Shown here: positions 45,505 through 58,940 of the stretch, piece after piece
How the letters are laid out: every line of letters starts with the position of its first letter
How positions within the stretch are numbered: the stretch's first letter is position 1
The notes under the pieces: generated by a model
Databases searched by the model: none
Told to the model about the DNA's origin: nothing
The model's input: the letters and a program-made list of their open reading frames with translations, nothing else
Assembly: GCA_963748985.1 (NCBI GenBank)
Contig: CAVVKQ010000024.1
Span: 1-64,000, forward strand
Length of the DNA: 64,000 bases
Direction: 5' to 3'
From: RPQJ01 sp963748985
GTDB lineage: Bacteria > Pseudomonadota > Gammaproteobacteria > Steroidobacterales > Steroidobacteraceae
Position numbers and translations under genes: made by a program

Positions 45505-46131
45505 CTACACCAATCGATACCCGCGTGCCAGAACGTAGACTTCGGCGCTGCGCGGCCTCGACGCTTTCGGCTTGCGCAACTTCACGGAGTCAAAGCGTTC
45601 GCGCAACTGGGAAACGAGCGGCTGGAAACCCCGCCCCTGGAAGACCTTGGCGAGGAAATCGCCACCGGGACGCAGAGTCCGACCGGCGAAATCGACCGCA
45701 AGTTCCACCAGTTGCATCGACCGGTCGTGGTCCACGTCGGCAATGCCCATCATGTTGGGGGCTATGTCGGACATGACAAGGTCGACTTTGGTCGGGCCGA
45801 CCATGGCGAACAGCTGCTCGAGCACGGCATCGTCATTGAAGTCACCCTGCAGGAATTCCACCCCCGGGATGGCCGGCATGTCGAGGATGTCCATGGCAAT
45901 GATCCGACCTTTGCCGTCCAGCAGCCGCTTCGCGTACTGGCTCCAACTGCCGGGCGCCGCGCCCAGGTCGACGATGGTCATGCCCGGTCGCAGGATCTGG
46001 TCGGATTTCTGGATTTCCTCGAGCTTGTAGACCGCCCGCGAGCGCCAGCCCTCTTCCCGGGCCCGTTTCACGTACGGGTCGGACTCGTGCTCGGCGAGCC
46101 AGGCGGCGGAGGATTTGGTGCGCTTTGGCAA
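45505..46131 (-). CDS. rlmE: 23S rRNA 2'-O-methyltransferase RlmE (FtsJ/RrmJ)
   Basis: A 208-residue SAM-dependent methyltransferase that modifies U2552 of 23S rRNA. It has WLAEHESDPYVKRAREEGWRSRAVYKLEEI, the SAM motif VDLGAAPGSWSQ, catalytic Lys/Asp in SDIAPNMMG and a final Lys in FLAKVFQG. The TTG at 46131 gives the normal family length and start (PKRTKSSAAW). An in-frame ATG at 46257 would translate the heptad repeat into a low-complexity leader (SDYPLTPIPYPLTP), which seems unlikely. Heptad array lies just upstream. Confidence 0.9.
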   Translation of the reverse strand: MPKRTKSSAAWLAEHESDPYVKRAREEGWRSRAVYKLEEIQKSDQILRPGMTIVDLGAAPGSWSQYAKRLLDGKGRIIAMDILDMPAIPGVEFLQGDFNDDAVLEQLFAMVGPTKVDLVMSDIAPNMMGIADVDHDRSMQLVELAVDFAGRTLRPGGDFLAKVFQGRGFQPLVSQLRERFDSVKLRKPKASRPRSAEVYVLARGYRLV

Positions 46132-46147
46132 GGGGACAGGCAGGACA

Positions 46148-46191
46148 GGGGTTAGGGGATAGGGGATAGGGGTTAGGGGATAGTCGGAGGT
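46148..46191. repeat. Heptad array in the rlmE leader
   Basis: Five G-rich heptads on the plus strand (GGGGTTA, GGGGATA twice, GGGGTTA, GGGGATA) ending in GTCGGAGGT, in the same style as the array after smpB. Inverted partner at 46306-46373. Confidence 0.85.
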
Positions 46192-46305
46192 GCGCGTTTC
46201 GCGCCAGATGTTGGCGTCGATTCCCGGCGGATCAATGTCAAATTCGTGCGAATTCATCTGTTGCTCAGGGATGATAGCGACCCTCGAGGTCCAGCCACAC
46301 CGGCT

Positions 46306-46373
46306 CGACTAACCCCTACCCCCCATCCCCTGGCCCCTTTCCTACTAACCCCCAACCCCTATCCCCTAACCCC
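46306..46373. repeat. C-rich heptad arrays before yhbY
   Basis: Two blocks (46306-46337 and 46340-46373) of CCCCTAA/CCCCTAT/CCCCCAA heptads, ending six bases before the yhbY ATG. They invert the array at 46148 across a centre of about 115 bases that must hold the divergent rlmE and yhbY promoters. Confidence 0.85.
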
Positions 46374-46378
46374 TTCCC

Positions 46379-46675
46379 ATGCTGTCCGACGCCCAACGCA
46401 AATACCTTCGCCGCCTTGGCCACGAACTGAACCCCGTGGTCCTGATCGGTGTGTCCGGGCTCGGCCCGAACCTGGTGGCGGAAATGGACGGCGCGCTGGC
46501 TCACCACGAGCTGGTCAAGGTGCGGGCACGAGTGGGTGATCGCAAGACACGGGACGGGGTGCTGGCCGAACTGGCCGCCTCGACGCGCTCGGAGATCGTC
46601 CAGCGCATCGGCCACGTCGCCTTGTTCTACCGGGCCAACCTCGAGAAGACGACCATCCTCCTGCCTGACGCGTAA
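46379..46675 (+). CDS. yhbY: Ribosome assembly RNA-binding protein YhbY
   Basis: A 98-residue CRS1-YhbY (CRM) domain protein: LSDAQRKYLRRLGHELNPVVLIGVSGL, GALAHHELVKVRA, then FYRANLEKTTILLP. It binds pre-50S particles. Divergent from rlmE and convergent with greA. A heptad array occupies its upstream region, so no normal ribosome site is seen. Confidence 0.93.
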   Translation: MLSDAQRKYLRRLGHELNPVVLIGVSGLGPNLVAEMDGALAHHELVKVRARVGDRKTRDGVLAELAASTRSEIVQRIGHVALFYRANLEKTTILLPDA

Positions 46676-46755
46676 CTGTTGCTGCAGTGTGCGGTCACGG
46701 GCCCCCGCATGGCATCGAACTTCCAGATCGCGCCGATAGACGGCGTGAATGATCC

Positions 46756-47225
46756 CTACTCGTAGCGAACGGTCACGATTTCGTACGAGCGGGTGCCACC
46801 CGGCACGGCGACATGAACCTCGTCCCCGGCTGACTTGCCGACCAGCGCCCGCGCGATCGGCGACGTGATCGAGATCAGGTTGCGGCGGATGTCGGCTTCC
46901 TGCTCGCCGACGATCTGGTAGACGACTTCCTCGCCGGTGGCCGTTTCGAGGTGCACCGTGGCGCCAAAAACCACCTTGTCGGTCCTGGGCAGGGTCGAGA
47001 CGTCGATGATGTGCGAGTGCGACAGCTCGTGCTCGAGCTCGTTGATCCGCCCCTCGCAGAAACTCTGCTGCTCACGGGCCGCGTGATACTCCGCGTTCTC
47101 ACTCAGGTCGCCATGGGCGCGCGCCTCGGCGATGGCCTGGATGATGCGCGGCCGCTCGACCTGCTTGAGCCGTTTGAGTTCCTCGCGCAGGCGCTCAGCA
47201 CCCTTAGAAGTCATAGGCTTACGCG

Positions 47226-47229
<4 letters not shown>
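46756..47229 (-). CDS. greA: Transcription elongation factor GreA
   Basis: A 157-residue factor that stimulates RNA cleavage by backtracked RNA polymerase. It has an N-terminal coiled coil (AERLREELKRLKQVERPRIIQAIAEARAHGDLSENAEYHAA, with the acidic DLSEN tip) and a C-terminal FKBP-like domain (ISITSPIARALVGKSAGDEV). The ATG at 47229 overlaps the carB stop by ATGA; a longer start is not needed. Confidence 0.96.
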
Positions 47230-50453
<3,224 letters not shown>

Positions 50454-50473
50454 GCGGGCGGGGACTCCTGCGA

Positions 50474-51634
50474 TCAGACCGTCTTGCGCATCGGCACGGT
50501 GCCCGCCTTGCGCAGCATGGATTCGACGAACTGCGCAAACAGCGGCACGAGGTCACGCGGACCCGGGCTCGCCTCGGGGTGACCCTGGAAGCTGAACGCG
50601 GGACGATCGACGCAGGTGATGCCCTGCAGCGAGCCGTCGAACAGCGACTTGTGGGTGACCTTCACGTGCGGTGGCAGCGTCGTCTCGTCGACGGCGAAGC
50701 CGTGGTTCTGGGAGGTGATCAGCACGCGACCCGTCTCGATTTCGAGCACAGGGTGATTCGCGCCGTGGTGGCCGAACTTCATCTTGACGGTCTTCGCGCC
50801 GACTGCGAGGCCCAGGATCTGGTGCCCGAGGCAGATGCCGAAGAGCGGTGTGCCGTTGGCGAGAAATTCGCGCGTGGCGTCGATGGCATAGGTGCACGGC
50901 TCGGGATCGCCGGGCCCGTTCGAGAGAAAGACGCCGTCCGGCGCGAGCGCCATGACCTCGGCCGCCGAGGTCTGCGCCGGCACGACCGTCATGCGACAGC
51001 CGTGGTCCGCAAGCAGGCGCAGGATGTTGCGCTTGATGCCGAAGTCATAGGCCACGACGTGCAGTCGCTGGCCGGTCCGGCGACCCGGACCTTGTTCCAG
51101 CGACCAGTTCGTGCCCTCGTTCCACTGGTAGGCCCGGTCGGTGCAGACGACCCTGGCGAGGTCCATGCCCTTGAGGCCCGGGAAGCGGCGTGCGGCCTCG
51201 ATCGCGAGGTCGGGGCGCAGTGCGGCGTCGCCGCTGGCGATGCAGCCGGCCTGCGCGCCCTTCTCGCGCAGGATGCGCGTCAGCTTGCGGGTGTCGATCT
51301 CGGCGACGGCGACCGTGTTGCGGCGGCGCAGGAACTCCGGCAGGGATTCGGTGGCACGCCAGCTCGAGTGCAGCAACGGCAGGTCGCGGACCACGAGACC
51401 GGCGGCGTGGACGAGGCTCGACTCGTGGTCGTCGGGGTTGGTGCCGGTGTTGCCGATATGCGGGTAGGTCAGTGTGACGATCTGCCGGGAATACGACGGG
51501 TCGGTCAGGATTTCCTGGTAACCCGTCATGGCGGTGTTGAACACCACCTCGCCGGTCGATGTGCCGGCGGCGCCGATGGAGACGCCGCGAAACACAGTGC
51601 CGTCCTCTAGAGCCAAGACAGCGGGTGTCGTCAC
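50474..51634 (-). CDS. carA: Carbamoyl-phosphate synthase small subunit
   Basis: A 386-residue glutamine amidotransferase subunit with nucleophile Cys in GICLGHQILG and the His/Glu pair in FQGHPEASPGP. It hydrolyses glutamine and channels ammonia to CarB. GTG start with GGAGG seven bases before it. Its upstream region holds the paired hairpins described separately. Confidence 0.97.
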   Translation of the reverse strand: MTTPAVLALEDGTVFRGVSIGAAGTSTGEVVFNTAMTGYQEILTDPSYSRQIVTLTYPHIGNTGTNPDDHESSLVHAAGLVVRDLPLLHSSWRATESLPEFLRRRNTVAVAEIDTRKLTRILREKGAQAGCIASGDAALRPDLAIEAARRFPGLKGMDLARVVCTDRAYQWNEGTNWSLEQGPGRRTGQRLHVVAYDFGIKRNILRLLADHGCRMTVVPAQTSAAEVMALAPDGVFLSNGPGDPEPCTYAIDATREFLANGTPLFGICLGHQILGLAVGAKTVKMKFGHHGANHPVLEIETGRVLITSQNHGFAVDETTLPPHVKVTHKSLFDGSLQGITCVDRPAFSFQGHPEASPGPRDLVPLFAQFVESMLRKAGTVPMRKTV

Positions 51635-51834
51635 GGGTACCTCCGGCGCAGCGATCAGTTACTAGCGCGTGCGACCGCCGCCGGGGTTGAGCAGTGCTCA
51701 CTCCGGTGCAGATTTGTCTCACGGGCTAAGTACCGGATTCTACGCGAGCGTCCCGGCTTGTGCCACGCGCTCTTCCTGCACCACTCCCGTGCAAGCGGGC
51801 GAGGCGGAAAAGTCGCTTAGTCGCACGATGTCGT

Positions 51835-51908
51835 GCGCCCGGTCCGGTTCTCCTTCCGGCGAGCGGAAAGGCAGACACGCTCGCCGGAAGGAGAACCGGA
51901 CCGGGCGC
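51835..51908. repeat. Perfect 31-bp inverted repeat, loop 12 bases
   Basis: Arms 51835-51865 and 51878-51908 are perfectly complementary over 31 bases; the loop at 51866-51877 is GAAAGGCAGACA. Neither strand has a following T-run. The loop is the exact reverse complement of the loop of the neighbouring hairpin. Confidence 0.95.
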
Positions 51909-51953
51909 TGCACACCCTCCGACGACGCTGGGCTTCCCGACGGCGCTGGGCAT

Positions 51954-52019
51954 CCGACCCGGCTCGTCCTGCCGAGATCGTGTCTGCCTTTCCGATCTCG
52001 GCAGGACGAGCCGGGTCGG
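51954..52019. repeat. Perfect 27-bp inverted repeat, loop 12 bases
   Basis: Arms 51954-51980 and 51993-52019 are perfectly complementary over 27 bases; loop 51981-51992 is TGTCTGCCTTTC, the reverse complement of the first loop. The stem sequence is unrelated to that of the first hairpin. The rest of the 447-base gap between dapB and carA holds short direct repeats (CCGACGACGCTGGG-like) but no gene. Confidence 0.95.
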
Positions 52020-52081
52020 GTGCCCGACGACTCGTGATTCGTGGAACGTCTCCCGCCCTGTTAGCAGGAATGTCGTGGGCG

Positions 52082-52897
52082 TCAGAGCCCGAGGACGTCG
52101 GCCATCGAGTAGAGACCCGGCGGACGCCCGACGACCCAGCGAGCCGCCACCAGTGCGCCGCGGGCAAAGCCCGAGCGGTCCTGCGCGTGATGCGAGAGTT
52201 CGATGGTTTCGCCGGGACCCGCAAAAATCAGGCGGTGATCGCCGACGATGTCCCCGCCGCGCACCACGCTGAACCCGATCTTGCCGACCTCGCGGGCGCC
52301 GGTATTGCCGTGCCGCGCGTATTCCGCAACGGCGTCCAGTTCGACGCCCCGGCCCCTGGCGGCGGCCCGCGCGAGACCCAGCGCCGTCCCGCTCGGAGCG
52401 TCGACCTTGTGGCGATGGTGTGCTTCGAAAATCTCGGCGTCGTATTGCTCCGCCTGCAGTGCCCGCGCCGCGAGCTCCGCCAGCCTGAACAGCACGTTGA
52501 CGCCCAGGCTCATGTTGGGAGCGAGCACGACCGCCAACCCGCGCGCGATCTCCTCGAGCTCCGCGAGCTGGGCGCCGCTGTGCCCGGTGGTGCCAATGAC
52601 CATCGGCACGCCCAGTTCACGACAGAGGGCCGCATTGCGGACCGTGGCTTCGGCCAGCGTGAAATCGATGGCGACGCTGGCCCCGGTGAGGGCGCGCCGC
52701 GGATCGTCGGTGATTGCGACGGCAAGCGGCGCCGATCCCGCAAACGAGCCCGCTTCCTGGCCGATCGCGTTGTCGCCGGGTGCGACCAACGCGCCGCTCA
52801 GGCGCAGACCGCTCGCGTCGCCCGCGATCAGCGGGATGATGCTCCGGCCCATCCGGCCCGAAGCCCCGAGCATCGCGATGTTGATCGAATCGGCCAT
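52082..52897 (-). CDS. dapB: 4-hydroxy-tetrahydrodipicolinate reductase
   Basis: A 271-residue enzyme of the diaminopimelate/lysine pathway with the NAD(P) loop LGASGRMGRSI, catalytic HHRHKVDAPSGTAL and the substrate region APNMSLGVNVLF. It reduces the dihydrodipicolinate precursor in the cytoplasm. Six bases after dnaJ, so co-transcribed with the heat-shock genes. Confidence 0.97.
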   Translation of the reverse strand: MADSINIAMLGASGRMGRSIIPLIAGDASGLRLSGALVAPGDNAIGQEAGSFAGSAPLAVAITDDPRRALTGASVAIDFTLAEATVRNAALCRELGVPMVIGTTGHSGAQLAELEEIARGLAVVLAPNMSLGVNVLFRLAELAARALQAEQYDAEIFEAHHRHKVDAPSGTALGLARAAARGRGVELDAVAEYARHGNTGAREVGKIGFSVVRGGDIVGDHRLIFAGPGETIELSHHAQDRSGFARGALVAARWVVGRPPGLYSMADVLGL

Positions 52898-52903
52898 GGG
52901 GCG

Positions 52904-54043
52904 TTACTCGCTGAGGCTGGTAAAGAAACGCTTCACGCCGTCAACCCAGGATTCCTCGCGTGGATGATGGTGCTTGCTGTCGGCACGCAACGAATCGTCG
53001 AACTTCACCAGCAGGTCTTTCTGCTCGCGCGTGAGGTGCACGGGCGTTTCCACGACGACGCGACAGAACAGGTCGCCCGTGGTGCCGCCGCGGACGGGCT
53101 TGATACCTTTTTCGCGCAGGCGGAAGACGCGACCCGACTGCGTCTCGGCCGGAACCTTGATCGTGACGTCGCCGTCGAGCGTCGGCACGTCGATGCTGCC
53201 GCCGAGGGTCGCCGCCTTGAAACTGATCGGCACTTCGCACGAGAGGTGCGCGCCGTCACGTTCGAAGATCGCGTGATCGCGGACGCGGACTTCGACGTAG
53301 AGATCGCCCGACGGGCCGCCGTTGCGTCCCGCTTCGCCCTCTCCGCTCAACCGGATCCGGTCGCCCGTATCGACACCCGCCGGGACCTTCACTGCAAGCG
53401 TCTTCTGCCTGCGGGTGCGTCCCTGCCCGCGGCACTTGCCGCAGGGATCGCTCACGACCTGGCCGCGGCCCTGGCAGCGCGGGCACGTCTGCTGCACGGT
53501 GAAGAATCCCTGCTGCATGCGCACCTGGCCCTGGCCATGGCACGTTTCACAGGTGACGGGTTTCGCGCCCTTGGCCGAGCCCGAACCCTTGCAGTCTTCG
53601 CATTCGCCGAGCGTGGCGAAGTCGAGGTTGACGGTGTCGCCGAACACGGCCTGCTCGAGGTCGAGCTCGAGTTCATAGCGCAGGTCCGCACCACGGAACA
53701 CCTGCGAACGTCCACGGCGTCCGCCGCCGAAGATGTCGCCGAAGACGTCGCCGAAAATGTCGCCGAAGGCATCGCGTGGATCAACGCCCGCCCCGCCCCT
53801 GCCGCCGCGCGCAGCGGCATCGACGCCCGCGTGACCGAACTGGTCATAGGCCGCGCGCTTCTGTGCGTCCGAGAGAACCTCGTAGGCCTCCTTGGCCTCC
53901 TTGAACTTCTCTTCGGTCGCCTGATCGTGGTGATTGCGGTCCGGATGCAGCTTCATCGCCAGGCGGCGATAGGCCTTCTTGATCTCGGCCTCCGTCGCAG
54001 ACCGAGTCAGTTCCAGGACCTGGTAATAATCGCGCTTCGCCAT
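52904..54043 (-). CDS. dnaJ: Chaperone DnaJ
   Basis: A 379-residue type I J-protein. J domain with HPD in MKLHPDRNHH, a Gly/Phe-rich linker (GDIFGDVFGDIFGGGRRG), four zinc repeats (CEDCKGSG, CETCHGQG, CPRCQGRG, CGKCRGQG) and two beta-sandwich substrate-binding domains. It delivers substrates to DnaK and triggers its ATPase. Confidence 0.98.
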   Translation of the reverse strand: MAKRDYYQVLELTRSATEAEIKKAYRRLAMKLHPDRNHHDQATEEKFKEAKEAYEVLSDAQKRAAYDQFGHAGVDAAARGGRGGAGVDPRDAFGDIFGDVFGDIFGGGRRGRSQVFRGADLRYELELDLEQAVFGDTVNLDFATLGECEDCKGSGSAKGAKPVTCETCHGQGQVRMQQGFFTVQQTCPRCQGRGQVVSDPCGKCRGQGRTRRQKTLAVKVPAGVDTGDRIRLSGEGEAGRNGGPSGDLYVEVRVRDHAIFERDGAHLSCEVPISFKAATLGGSIDVPTLDGDVTIKVPAETQSGRVFRLREKGIKPVRGGTTGDLFCRVVVETPVHLTREQKDLLVKFDDSLRADSKHHHPREESWVDGVKRFFTSLSE

Positions 54044-54085
54044 CCGCTTCGGCTCGTCGTCTCGCTGTTGGTTTAACGCAGAAAC

Positions 54086-54110
54086 GCCGCGGGGTTATGC
54101 GCCCCGCGGC
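54086..54110 (-). terminator. Hairpin between dnaK and dnaJ
   Basis: A perfect 9-bp stem (GCCGCGGGG) with a 7-base loop in the 129-base gap, followed on the minus strand by GTTTC. With so short a T-run it could act as a partial terminator or as an mRNA stabiliser that sets more DnaK than DnaJ. Confidence 0.5.
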
Positions 54111-54172
54111 GGTCGATTCTCGGCGCGTGCATCATAGCCATGCGCGCGGCTGCGCGCGGGCCGGATTGCGCC

Positions 54173-56116
<1,944 letters not shown>

Positions 56117-56202
56117 GGTGGTGCAAGCTCCGAGGGAAAGCGTGAAATGTCGTTGCCGGCTAGTTGGGGGTCGATCGGCCGGGATTCAAGAACCGGATAC
56201 CT

Positions 56203-56745
56203 TTAGTTGGCCGGATCCAGGCTGCGGGCGATCACGACCCGGGCCGGCCGGAGCAGGCGTCCGTTGAGCGTAAAGCCCTTCTGGACGACGGCCAGGACGC
56301 TGCCAACCGGGTGGTCGGCCGTGGGCTGGGCCATGATCGCCTCGTGCAATTCGGGGTTGAAGCTCTGGCCGATGGGGTCCACGACGGCGATGCCCGCCTT
56401 GTCGAACGCCTTGTCGATCATCCTCAGCGTAGCCTGCGAGCCCTCGACGAACTTGGCGGCTTCCGGGGCCTCGCCGGCCGCCGCAAGCCCGAGTTCGAGG
56501 GTATCGCGGACCTCGATCATGTCGGCGGCAAAGCGCTCGACCGCGAACCGGTGAGCCGACTCCACGTCGCGCTGCGCCCGCTTGCGGACATTTTCCATCT
56601 CGGCCAGGGCCCTGAGCTGGGCCTCGCGGGCCTCCTGCAACTGCGCCTGGGCTGCAGCCAGTTCGGCATCGGTCGAGGCAGCCGTGTCTGGGGTTTCCTG
56701 CCCTGGGACCTGGGCCGTCGGATCGTATTCGGGGTTCGAACTCAT
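56203..56745 (-). CDS. grpE: Nucleotide exchange factor GrpE
   Basis: A 180-residue dimeric exchange factor for DnaK: long N-terminal coiled coil (ELAAAQAQLQEAREAQLRALAEMENVRKRAQRD), then the beta wing with EAIMAQPTADHPVGSVLAVVQKGFTLNGRLLRPARV. The ATG at 56745 has AGG just upstream. Between hrcA and dnaK. Confidence 0.97.
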   Translation of the reverse strand: MSSNPEYDPTAQVPGQETPDTAASTDAELAAAQAQLQEAREAQLRALAEMENVRKRAQRDVESAHRFAVERFAADMIEVRDTLELGLAAAGEAPEAAKFVEGSQATLRMIDKAFDKAGIAVVDPIGQSFNPELHEAIMAQPTADHPVGSVLAVVQKGFTLNGRLLRPARVVIARSLDPAN

Positions 56746-56828
56746 TTGACCTGCCTGCAAGCAATGGGCGCCGGCCCGCGGGACCCGGAAAAGTCCCCGC
56801 GCACGGCTACTGGCCCGCTAGATCGGGC

Positions 56829-57896
56829 CTAGCGGCGGGAATTCAAGGCGGAGCCCAGTAATCGGGCGGTGACGTCGACGATGGGAATGACCCGGTCGTA
56901 GGCCATGCGGGTCGGGCCGATGACGCCCAGGACCCCGACGGTCTCGTTGTCGAGCGTGTAAGGGGCCGTGACCAGGCTGCAATTGTCGAGAATCTGGTAC
57001 CCCGATTCCTGGCCAATGAAGATCTGGACACCCTCGGCACCCAGGCTCTGGTCGAGCAGGTGCAGGATGTCGCGCTTCGACGTGAAGGCATCGAACAGGC
57101 GGCGCAGCTGTTCGACGTTCGAGAGTTCGGCGAACTCCATCAGGTTGGTCTCGCCCGCGATCACGTATTCGGGCCCGCCCTGGTGATTGCTCTCGCCCAC
57201 TGCCTGCTGCGCCACGCTGATCGCATCGCGCATCAGCTGGTTCAGCGTTTCCCCGGCCTGCGTCAGCTCGCCGACGATGTCCAGGCGGATCTGGGTGAGT
57301 TCCTTGCCGCCGAACTGCTGGTTGAGGAAGTTCGCGGCGCGACGCAGTTCTTCGGCCGAGTAATAGCGCTCGAGGTGGACGATGCGGTTCTGCACGTCAC
57401 GGCCGTTGATCACCATCACCGCGAGCACGCGGCTCTCGGAAAGCGGCAGGAACTCGATCTGGCTCAGCGACTGGTGGGGCTGGCGCGGGATCGTCACGAC
57501 GCCAGCCAGGTGCGTCAGCGAGGACAGCATCTGCGAGGCGACGGCAACGAGCGCCTTGGGATCGCGATCTGCTTCCTGATCGAGCCGCTGGTTCAATTCG
57601 TTCAGCATCTGCGCGTCGTCGGGGCGCTGCCGTTGTCGCAACAGCGTGTCGACGAAGAAGCGGTAACCCTTGTCGGTGGGGACGCGACCGGCCGAGGTGT
57701 GCGGCGACGTGACGAAACCGTATTCCTCGAGATCCGCCATGACGTTGCGGACCGTGGCGGCGCTGAGATTGAGTCCTGAATCACGGGAGAGGTTGCGTGA
57801 TCCGACGGGCTGTCCTTCGCGGATGTAGCTCTCGACCAGCACCCGCAGCAGGTGCTGGGCGCGTTCGGTCAGCGGATCATCGGGAATCTCGTTCAT
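56829..57896 (-). CDS. hrcA: Heat-inducible transcription repressor HrcA
   Basis: A 355-residue repressor: N-terminal winged helix (RAQHLLRVLVESYIREGQPVGSRNLSRDSGLNLSAATVRNVMADLEEYGF) and C-terminal GAF-like domain. HrcA binds CIRCE operators on groESL or dnaK operons and needs GroEL to stay active. I found no CIRCE-like inverted repeat beside hrcA, grpE or dnaK here, so its operator may lie elsewhere. First gene of hrcA-grpE-dnaK-dnaJ-dapB. Divergent from nadK. Confidence 0.97.
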   Translation of the reverse strand: MNEIPDDPLTERAQHLLRVLVESYIREGQPVGSRNLSRDSGLNLSAATVRNVMADLEEYGFVTSPHTSAGRVPTDKGYRFFVDTLLRQRQRPDDAQMLNELNQRLDQEADRDPKALVAVASQMLSSLTHLAGVVTIPRQPHQSLSQIEFLPLSESRVLAVMVINGRDVQNRIVHLERYYSAEELRRAANFLNQQFGGKELTQIRLDIVGELTQAGETLNQLMRDAISVAQQAVGESNHQGGPEYVIAGETNLMEFAELSNVEQLRRLFDAFTSKRDILHLLDQSLGAEGVQIFIGQESGYQILDNCSLVTAPYTLDNETVGVLGVIGPTRMAYDRVIPIVDVTARLLGSALNSRR

Positions 57897-58014
57897 GGCC
57901 ACAGCAAACTAGCGTGTGCTTTTCCGGCAAGTCAAGCAACGCATTTACGCATTGAAGTCCATGGAATCGCGCTGGCCCGTGCGCTCGGCCCCATGCTAAA
58001 AGGCAGGCCATCCT

Positions 58015-58923
58015 ATGGACACACGCCCCCCCGGCCGAACCTGTGTCGCCCTCGCTGGCCGTGCGGCCGATCCGCGCGTGGGCGAAGCCATGCGCACGCT
58101 TGCGCATCACCTGCTCGGCAAAGGCCACACCGTGCGCGTAATCGCGGACGAAGCGCTGGCACTGGAAGGTGCGGGCGTCCACACCGTGCTCGAGTCCGAT
58201 CTCGCGCTCGACGCCGACCTGATCGTCGCGGTGGGCGGCGACGGCACCATGCTGCATGCCGCCCGCATGGCCGCCATGGCCGACGTTCCCGTGCTCGGCA
58301 TCAACCGCGGCAGGCTCGGTTTCCTGGCCGACGTCGGACCCGAGCAGATGGTCCATAGCCTCGACGATGCGCTCGGCGGCCGCTGCCAGGCCGAGCGGCG
58401 CATGCTGCTCGCGGCGCAGATCCTGGCGGACGGCAGGCCCATTGACGCGCTCGCCCTGAACGACGTCGTCGTCGCCAAGCGCGAAACCGGACGCATGGTC
58501 GACGTGCGCACGTGGGTCAACGGTGCCTACGTGAATACGCACGTGGGCGACGGCTTCATCATCGCCACGCCCACGGGCTCGACTGCCTACGCGTTGTCGT
58601 GTGGCGGTCCGATCCTGCATCCCAGCCTCGACGCTGTCGTCCTCGTTCCGGTGTGCCCACACACGCTGTCAGACCGCCCGATCGTCGTGCCGGCTGGCAG
58701 CGTCGTCGAAATCGAACTGGCCGACCGCTTCGAATCGCGCGCCCAGGTCGTCTGCGACGGCATCGTGCTCTGCGATCTCGACCCGGGCGTGCGCCTGCGG
58801 ATCGAGCGCGCCAGGGTCAGCGCCACGCTGCTGCATCCGCCGGGACACGACTATTACCGGATCCTGCGCTCCAAGCTGCACTGGGGCCGCGGCACGCGTG
58901 AGGGCCAGCCGCCCGGCGCTTGA
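58015..58923 (+). CDS. nadK: NAD kinase
   Basis: A 302-residue enzyme that phosphorylates NAD to NADP. GGDGT at residues 74-78, the NE/D-type LNDVVVAKRETGRMVD segment and TPTGSTAYALSCGGPILHP are all present. Placed next to recN and divergent from hrcA, a common gammaproteobacterial arrangement. Confidence 0.97.
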   Translation: MDTRPPGRTCVALAGRAADPRVGEAMRTLAHHLLGKGHTVRVIADEALALEGAGVHTVLESDLALDADLIVAVGGDGTMLHAARMAAMADVPVLGINRGRLGFLADVGPEQMVHSLDDALGGRCQAERRMLLAAQILADGRPIDALALNDVVVAKRETGRMVDVRTWVNGAYVNTHVGDGFIIATPTGSTAYALSCGGPILHPSLDAVVLVPVCPHTLSDRPIVVPAGSVVEIELADRFESRAQVVCDGIVLCDLDPGVRLRIERARVSATLLHPPGHDYYRILRSKLHWGRGTREGQPPGA

Positions 58924-58940
58924 AGCGCGGGTTCATTCGA

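Noticed and set aside
46131..46257. ATG at 46257 as the rlmE start
   Set aside because: It would translate the heptad repeat and add 42 residues absent from the family; the TTG at 46131 gives the normal length.
56117..58014. CIRCE operator for HrcA near hrcA, grpE or dnaK
   Set aside because: No TTAGCACTC-type inverted repeat was found in any of these gaps.
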